Assembly (NCBI GenBank): GCA_027214385.1
Contig: JAPVXR010000012.1
Coordinates: 62,001-126,000, forward strand
Reading direction: 5' to 3'
Source: Cryomorphaceae bacterium 1068
Lineage (GTDB): Bacteria; Bacteroidota; Bacteroidia; Flavobacteriales_D; Cryomorphaceae
Length of the DNA stretch: 64,000 nucleotides
A model generated the notes under the pieces. It searched no databases. It saw nothing but the letters and a program-made list of their open reading frames with translations, and was not told where the DNA came from. Shown here one piece after another: positions 59,218-64,000 of this stretch. The translations under genes were made by a program, and so were the position numbers. The number at the start of each line of letters is the position of its first letter. The stretch's first letter is position 1.

Positions 59218-60387
59218 ATGAAAAAGATCAGCGGCGAACCGAATCTTCTGAAAGCAGCCTTTACGCATTATATCCATACGGGTTTGGAGGTGTACCGAAA
59301 ACCGGCAATTGAGTACATGCGCCATTCTGATGAACCGATACCCGACCGAGCGGGACGGCGCCATGCCGAAGATGCTCCTTTTACTTTTATCGATCTTTTC
59401 GCCGGAATAGGCGGTTTCCGTTTTGCCCTCGAACGACTAGGTGGGCACTGCGTATTTACCAGTGAATGGGATAAGTATTCTCAAAAAACGTATTTCGAGA
59501 ATTTTGGTGATTTGCCTTTCGGCGATATTACTTCGGAAGAAACCAAATCGTTTATCCCTGACAACTTTGATATTCTCTGTGGTGGTTTTCCTTGTCAGGC
59601 TTTTTCCATTGCGGGAAAGCGAGGTGGGTTCAGCGACACAAGGGGTACGCTCTTTCATGATGTGGCTGAGATCATTCGACGCAAGCGACCGAGAGCCCTT
59701 TTCTTAGAGAATGTAAAAGGACTTTTCAATCACGACCGAGGAAAAACCCTGAAAACGATTTTAAATGTCCTCCGCGATGATTTGGGATACACCGTTCCCA
59801 ATCCGAAAGTGGTCAACGCTAGAAATTACGGAGTTCCTCAAAACCGCGAAAGAGTCTTCATCATTGGTTTTCGGGATGAAGTTGATGCTGCTGAATTTGA
59901 GTACCCTGAACCCGATGAGGAGGTCACCACTTTCGAAGAAGTTAAAGAAGAAAAACCCGTTTCGGTGAAGTACTACCTCTCGACCAAGTACCTCGAAACG
60001 CTGCGTGAACACAGACGTAGGCACGAGTCGAAAGGCAATGGCTTCGGCTACGAAATCATTCCTGATGACGGCGTGGCCAATGCCATCGTCGTGGGTGGAA
60101 TGGGACGCGAACGGAATCTGGTTTACGATGAGCGACTTACTGACTTTAATCCCGTAACCAAAATAAAGGGAGAAGTAAACCGTGAAGGAATTCGTCGTAT
60201 GACCCCCAGGGAGTGGGCCCGATTGCAAGGCTTTCCCGAAACTTTCAAGATCGTGGTAAGCGACGCTCAGGCTTACAAGCAATTTGGAAATAGCGTGGCA
60301 GTACCAGCCATCGAGGCAACTGCGCGACAGTTGATCGAAGCACTCCGGTTAAACACTCAAGCACATGTTCAGGAAAGCCATCACTGA
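59218..60387 (+). CDS. dcm: DNA (cytosine-5-)-methyltransferase
   Basis: 389 aa from ATG 59218; a TTG at 59200 adds six residues. C5-MTase motifs in order: I (FIDLFAGIGGFRFALE), IV (GGFPCQAFSIAGKRGGF with the catalytic Cys), VI (ENVKGL), VIII (QNRERVFIIGF), IX (REWARLQGFPE) and X (QFGNSVAVPA). A target-recognition region spans about 240-320. The symbol dcm is used generically; recognition site unknown. It overlaps the next gene by 23 nt, as in restriction-modification or defence operons. Confidence 0.9.
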   Translation: MKKISGEPNLLKAAFTHYIHTGLEVYRKPAIEYMRHSDEPIPDRAGRRHAEDAPFTFIDLFAGIGGFRFALERLGGHCVFTSEWDKYSQKTYFENFGDLPFGDITSEETKSFIPDNFDILCGGFPCQAFSIAGKRGGFSDTRGTLFHDVAEIIRRKRPRALFLENVKGLFNHDRGKTLKTILNVLRDDLGYTVPNPKVVNARNYGVPQNRERVFIIGFRDEVDAAEFEYPEPDEEVTTFEEVKEEKPVSVKYYLSTKYLETLREHRRRHESKGNGFGYEIIPDDGVANAIVVGGMGRERNLVYDERLTDFNPVTKIKGEVNREGIRRMTPREWARLQGFPETFKIVVSDAQAYKQFGNSVAVPAIEATARQLIEALRLNTQAHVQESHH

Positions 60388-61039
60388 CATAGAGCTCAAG
60401 GGCGATCAAATCTCCGTTTCCCGAAGTTTGGATATATCATTGAGCCAGGCAGAACAGCAAATTGCTGAGCTGAGCTATTCCGGAGTCGGACTTTCAAAAG
60501 ATCCAAAAGTCGAAAAAGCTAAGCTACTGCCTTTTGCTTTGGCTTTTTATTACCACCTTTTTTCTCAGCGATCTATCCCAACCGAAAAAGAACTATTTGA
60601 TCGATACGTCTCTTTTTCCGGAAGGGAGGAAGAGAACGAAATCATCATTGAAGAAGAACGATATTCCAAGACTGGATTACGTGCCCGACTCCTCAGAACC
60701 TATCCTTCGCTTATTAGAGATTTTCACCTCTATCTGATGCTTCAAGAATCCAACCGTTTTCAATCAGTGGGTTATTCCTTGAGTAAAGACTATTACGATG
60801 GATTGGATCTTTCATTGAATCATTCAGGGCAAGCTTTTCACCTCTCGGTTTACTTGCAAACGAAACGTTCTGCTGAATTCAAAAAGAAGAAGTACACTCG
60901 TCATGATTACATTGGAGTAAAGGAAATTGCCATTCCGCTTGAGTTTAATTCCATGGAGAAACTAGGGCAGATTTACGTCTGTACGGATGCACACATACAG
61001 ACCGTACTCCATAAGATTGAATTGGACTCGCAGTCATGA
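60365..61039 (+). CDS. Unknown protein in methyltransferase operon; possible restriction endonuclease
   Basis: 224 aa, no signal or membrane helix. The N-terminal half is helical (SLSQAEQQIAELSYSG). At about 144-168 lies YDGLDL followed by FHLSVYLQTKR: an Asp with a Q-x-K after a beta strand, which weakly resembles a PD-(D/E)xK nuclease core (D148, Q165, K167) though Glu is replaced by Gln. A basic stretch follows (KKKKYTRH). I do not recognise the family. Position, 23-nt overlap with the cytosine methyltransferase and 4-nt overlap with the next gene favour a restriction-partner role, which is inference. Confidence 0.55.
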   Translation: MFRKAITDIELKGDQISVSRSLDISLSQAEQQIAELSYSGVGLSKDPKVEKAKLLPFALAFYYHLFSQRSIPTEKELFDRYVSFSGREEENEIIIEEERYSKTGLRARLLRTYPSLIRDFHLYLMLQESNRFQSVGYSLSKDYYDGLDLSLNHSGQAFHLSVYLQTKRSAEFKKKKYTRHDYIGVKEIAIPLEFNSMEKLGQIYVCTDAHIQTVLHKIELDSQS

Positions 61040-61596
61040 ATTACGATGAGGTCTACGCATCCAATTCGGCCTACTTCGGGAAGCCATTTCCCGAAGTGAT
61101 TGACTATTTCAAGCGGCAAGGGAAAAGAGGTAATATTTTGGATGTGGGCTGCGGCCAAGGTCGCAATGCCATTCCTTTGGCCGAAATGGGGTACAAGGTT
61201 CATGGTATCGATACTTCCTCAATTGCGATCGGTCAACTAAAGACTCAATTAGAAAATATAAGTCTTAATTTAAAAGTTGAACATAAAGAATTTATCTCTT
61301 TGACCAATCTCGATCACTTCGACTTTATCCTGCTCGACGGCTTTTTCCATTTCTATGATCATGAGCTAGCTGATGAAGAAGTGAAAATGCGTCACCTCTT
61401 GGAGAATGTTCGTCCTGAATCTAAGTTGGTATTCTGCTTTGCCGATCACAGCGATTCGGTCTCAGCATTTCGGCAAATGATATCGAAATTGGCGGTTATT
61501 GAAGAGAGTCAAGTTCAATACGAGTACACCGACCCGGTTTCTCAATGGAAATTTGAAACCAATTATTTCTTTTCAGTGCTTCAATCTTTGCAATAA
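61036..61596 (+). CDS. Class I SAM-dependent methyltransferase
   Basis: 186 aa. The SAM-binding motif I is NILDVGCGQGRNAIPLAEMG, with VHGIDTSS as the acidic loop, then a DFILLDGFFHF segment. It lacks DPPY or NPPY, so it is not a DNA amino-methyltransferase of the usual kind; small-molecule or TehB-like methylation is more likely. It starts in a 4-nt ATGA overlap with the unknown gene at 60365, so all three genes form one operon. Its place there is unexplained. Confidence 0.82.
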   Translation: MNYDEVYASNSAYFGKPFPEVIDYFKRQGKRGNILDVGCGQGRNAIPLAEMGYKVHGIDTSSIAIGQLKTQLENISLNLKVEHKEFISLTNLDHFDFILLDGFFHFYDHELADEEVKMRHLLENVRPESKLVFCFADHSDSVSAFRQMISKLAVIEESQVQYEYTDPVSQWKFETNYFFSVLQSLQ

Positions 61597-61650
61597 GGAA
61601 AGGTCATCTGGAAGTTTTTTTGAGGGGTTGCACAATAAATATATATACCT

Positions 61651-61696
61651 CATAGTTCTATGTATTGAATATTGATATATATTTGCCCTATGTATT
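61651..61696 (+). promoter_or_regulatory. Promoter and probable operator of the PadR gene
   Basis: CATAG-TT-CTATG (61651-61662) is a dyad with 5-bp arms at the -33 position. TATATTTG (61678-61685) is an exact -7 box, 4 nt before the ATG at 61690. The word CTATGTATT occurs at 61658-61666 and again at 61688-61696, exactly 30 bp apart, and could be a second half-site. This fits PadR autorepression. Confidence 0.6.
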
Positions 61697-62028
61697 CAAA
61701 AGAACTGCTCAAAGGAACCTTGTCGCCGATTATTCTTAGCCTCCTCTCCGAGAACGGAAAGATGTACGGTTATGAGATTTTTATGAAGGTGAAGGAACTA
61801 TCGGATGGTAAGATTATTTTAAAGGACGGTTCGCTCTATCCCATTTTACAAAAGATGCACAAAGAGGGCTTGTTGACTTTTGAGGAAGTGGCAATTGGTA
61901 AAAGAATTAGAAAATACTACTATATAACGGCTCAAGGCGAAGAGAAGAAGCGAGACTATCTTGAAGAGTTAAAGGACTTTATGAATACCATTAATCTGGT
62001 CGTCTTTCAATCTTTCCAAACCATATGA
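61690..62028 (+). CDS. PadR family transcriptional regulator
   Basis: 112 aa from ATG 61690; an upstream start at 61672 lies inside the promoter. Winged-helix N-terminus KGTLSPIILSLLSENGKMYGYEIF, then DGSLYPILQKMHKEGLLTFEE, the recognition helix and wing, and a KYYYITAQGEEKK end, all hallmarks of PadR. It probably represses its own operon. It overlaps the next gene by 4 nt (ATGA), and that partner is a membrane protein. Confidence 0.93.
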   Translation: MYSKELLKGTLSPIILSLLSENGKMYGYEIFMKVKELSDGKIILKDGSLYPILQKMHKEGLLTFEEVAIGKRIRKYYYITAQGEEKKRDYLEELKDFMNTINLVVFQSFQTI

Positions 62029-62633
62029 AACTATCCGAAGAACAAATCATTTTTATCAGGAAAACCCTTATGGACGAAGGAATTCAGAACGAATCCCTCA
62101 CCGATGATGTCCTCGATCACATTTGTTGTGTGGTGGAGGTGCTGCTCAAGAGAGGAAAGAACTTCGATGAAGCATTAAATGAAGCCATCGATGATTTGGC
62201 ACCCAACGGACTTATAGACTTAGAAATTCAAACACGCTATTTATTAAACTCAAAACGTACAATAACCATGAAAAAGCTAATGTATTTAATAGGCTTCCTT
62301 GGAGCCGCTACACTTTCTTCGGGCATGATATTCAAACTCATGCACTGGCCAGGAGCCAACGTGATGTCCGTAGTCGGACTTGTTGCACTTGTCTTTGTCT
62401 TTGTTCCACTCTTGGCATTAGACTTCTACCGTTATGAGGTCTCAAAAGCTTTGTCAAGTCGTTTCAGTTTTTTTTCCGGGGTGATTGCTACGGTTCTTAT
62501 CGCTGTGTCAATCGTTTTTAAAATGCTTCACCTTCAGGGTGCGAGCGTGCTGCTCGTAGTCGGAGGATTTATCTTCGTTTTTGCATTCCTACCTTTCTTA
62601 TTCTTTTCGCTTTATAAGAAATCTGTTTCTTAG
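62025..62633 (+). CDS. Membrane partner of PadR with HAAS-like N-terminus
   Basis: 202 aa. The N-terminal 75 residues are a small helical domain (LTDDVLDHICCVVEVLLKRG, then FDEALNEAIDDLAPNG) like HAAS domains that accompany PadR regulators. Four membrane helices follow (about 83-105, 112-132, 145-165 and 172-195) with two short motifs FKLMHWPGANVM and FKMLHLQGASVL, repeated. The motif is like the GldL and 31094 hairpins, with unknown meaning. It likely senses an envelope condition and signals to PadR. Confidence 0.75.
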   Translation: MKLSEEQIIFIRKTLMDEGIQNESLTDDVLDHICCVVEVLLKRGKNFDEALNEAIDDLAPNGLIDLEIQTRYLLNSKRTITMKKLMYLIGFLGAATLSSGMIFKLMHWPGANVMSVVGLVALVFVFVPLLALDFYRYEVSKALSSRFSFFSGVIATVLIAVSIVFKMLHLQGASVLLVVGGFIFVFAFLPFLFFSLYKKSVS

Positions 62634-62656
62634 CTAAGTCGAAGAGAAACCTGCAA

Positions 62657-62696
62657 GAAAAAAGCCGCAGACTCCCAAGAGCCTGCGGCTTTTTAA
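62657..62696. terminator. Bidirectional terminator
   Basis: 12-bp perfect stem (62659-62670 with 62683-62694) with a 12-nt loop, with A and T runs at the two ends so it can work on both strands. It separates the convergent partner gene (ends 62633) and the TonB-receptor gene (ends 62703). Confidence 0.88.
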
Positions 62697-62702
62697 GCTT
62701 TA

Positions 62703-64000
62703 TTAAAACCTTGCTGTAGCACTTAGCACTACATTTCTGCCTGCTGCAGCTATTCCCGAACTGTACGTTCGATAGCGCTGATCGGTCAGGTTTTCGACAC
62801 CGGCACTGATTGTCCACGTGGTCGAAAGCTGATACTTCGCTCTGAAATTTAGCGTATACCAAGAAGGTGAATAGGGGTTTCCTTTTCCATCGGTAGCATA
62901 GAGATAAGGCTTGCCTTGCTCACCAACATTTAAGTCCTCGAAAGCCAATTCTCCGCTGTATTGAGTGTTCAGTTCAAGCGTAAATTCGGGTTTTACGTAG
63001 CGCAGTCTCGTTACTCCAAACCACGGTGCGGCGTGTCGTGCGGGACTGGTCGATCCATCGTCGAGTTCCTCTTCTCCATCTTGCCAATTGAACTGACTCG
63101 AAAGGGTAAAGTTTTGAGGAAGGATTACCTCAAGCTCAGCTTGGATACCATAAACCGTAGCTTCAGCAGCGTTTTGAATGGCTTGGACTTGACTTAATTC
63201 GCCTTGGTACAAGATGCTGTCTTGACCATTAAGCGTAAAGTCTCTCCGAACCAGTGCATTGTTGAGAAGGGTGTAGTATCCCGTCACACCAATTTTTACT
63301 CGATTGGCGAGAACTTTTGAAATACCCAATTCGAAATTGGTAGCGTACTCCGCATCGAGATTGGGATTTGGAATGACCACCGAGCCTGGCTCTGAGTCAA
63401 AGATCTTCCCGACATCATCGATATTAGGCGCGCGGAATCCAGTGCTTACCACCGCACCGATTCTGATATCGCTGTAGCGCTCATAAACCAGTCCGAGGCT
63501 TCCTGTAACCGCGCCATTGCTCAAGTTGGCCTCGTCAAATGGGAGAGGAGTGAGCGTGGTGTCAAACTGCGCATTGATGTCGAAGGCGTTGTAGCGAACT
63601 CCCGCATTTAGAGCCAGGTTTTTTCCCAATTCCTGACGGTAGGTAGCGTAAACACCATATGACGCCCAGTTGCTCTCAGGGTAGCGAGGAGCTGAGGGGG
63701 TGATAATCAAATCTCCTATACCGAAATCTTCACGTGTGCCGACTGATCGGACGTTGTTTAGTACTGCTTCCGCCCCATAAATCAGCTCCTTCCCTTTTCC
63801 AATCGATTTGGTCAGGTCGAGATTGACGGTATAGGCATCAACGAATTCTTCTTGAGTGAAACGAAGTGAGTCATTAAAATTGCGGTCAATTCTGCTTTCT
63901 TCAAATCGCTGATAGGCCAAACGAACCCTCAGGATATCGTAAATACTACCTTGACTTCGGTGCGTCATGCTGAGGTTGTTCATCATCCACACTTGCGGAC
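62703..64000 (-). CDS. TonB-dependent receptor, C-terminal barrel (partial)
   Basis: The frame stays open to the window edge, giving about 430 residues of the C-terminal end; the N-terminus and plug are outside. Typical barrel strands: LALNAGVRYNAFD, SLGLVYERYSDIRIGAVVSTGFRAPNIDDV (the TonB receptor C-terminal signature), ATNFELGISKVLANRVKIGV, and a final SATARF ending in Phe. The gene is a TonB-dependent siderophore- or vitamin-type receptor rather than SusC, judging by these strands, but ligand is unknown. Confidence 0.93.
   Translation of the reverse strand, partial: PQVWMMNNLSMTHRSQGSIYDILRVRLAYQRFEESRIDRNFNDSLRFTQEEFVDAYTVNLDLTKSIGKGKELIYGAEAVLNNVRSVGTREDFGIGDLIITPSAPRYPESNWASYGVYATYRQELGKNLALNAGVRYNAFDINAQFDTTLTPLPFDEANLSNGAVTGSLGLVYERYSDIRIGAVVSTGFRAPNIDDVGKIFDSEPGSVVIPNPNLDAEYATNFELGISKVLANRVKIGVTGYYTLLNNALVRRDFTLNGQDSILYQGELSQVQAIQNAAEATVYGIQAELEVILPQNFTLSSQFNWQDGEEELDDGSTSPARHAAPWFGVTRLRYVKPEFTLELNTQYSGELAFEDLNVGEQGKPYLYATDGKGNPYSPSWYTLNFRAKYQLSTTWTISAGVENLTDQRYRTYSSGIAAAGRNVVLSATARF

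Overview
The window looks like chromosome from a member of the Bacteroidota, most likely a marine, Flavobacteriales-type organism. The evidence: one protein with an intact type IX secretion (T9SS) type A sorting domain and another whose sorting domain is broken by a stop codon; a gliding-motility-associated C-terminal domain; many lipoproteins and beta-barrels; BshA of bacillithiol synthesis; and promoters of the Bacteroidota form (TTTG about 18 nt upstream of TAnnTTTG, clearest at tRNA-Leu). No Shine-Dalgarno-like sequence stood out at the starts I examined. There is no rRNA, phage, insertion sequence or CRISPR array. The gene content is mostly chromosomal housekeeping and envelope functions, with a few accessory-looking islets.

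Layout. 1-9810 (minus): a truncated secreted protein, a lipoprotein, an ECF sigma factor with an anti-sigma protein that appears to span both membranes, a MATE pump, a T9SS cargo protein and a two-domain M16 protease. 9998-14962: a T9SS protein broken by a stop codon, bshA plus a membrane protein, a CaiB-type CoA transferase and a divergent beta-helix lipoprotein. 15018-22139: a fatty-acid/sterol hydroxylase, tRNA-Leu(GAG), a tandem pair of DUF3857/transglutaminase proteins, an AI-2E transporter and an MscS channel. 22172-25178: an SbtA-type bicarbonate permease, two small membrane proteins (one Pmp3-like, 54 aa), then a SatD-like regulator and a DUF3307 membrane protein behind four evenly spaced operators. 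25182-38361: acid phosphatase and an ATPase-less PAS/His/receiver protein, acs, a DUF4442 protein, a response regulator, ppc, an acyl-ACP desaturase with a DtxR regulator, and a rhodanese. 38348-47599: a TIGR04282 transferase, NDH-2, a second ECF sigma/anti-sigma pair, DUF3810 and prolyl oligopeptidase, a TPR protein, miaA and a pRiA4b-type protein. 47641-59044: envelope proteins, an FAD oxidoreductase, TPR and coiled-coil proteins, an S8 lipoprotein protease, an M49 peptidase and a Pmp3 lipoprotein fusion. 59218-64000: a cytosine-C5 DNA methyltransferase overlapping an unknown gene and a small SAM methyltransferase, a PadR regulator with a membrane partner, and the 3' end of a TonB-dependent receptor gene.

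How the genes work together. Many genes are translationally coupled by 1-23 nt overlaps: sigma/anti-sigma twice, the DUF3857 pair, SatD-DUF3307, S9A-DUF3810, pRiA4b-miaA, the methyltransferase trio and PadR-partner. The strongest candidates for undescribed biology are (i) an ECF sigma factor paired with a membrane anti-sigma protein that ends in a T9SS-type CHU_C domain (40709-42401); (ii) the SatD-like regulator with four 20-bp operators at an exact 28-bp period, the last overlapping its own promoter; and (iii) the overlapping dcm / unknown / SAM-methyltransferase trio.
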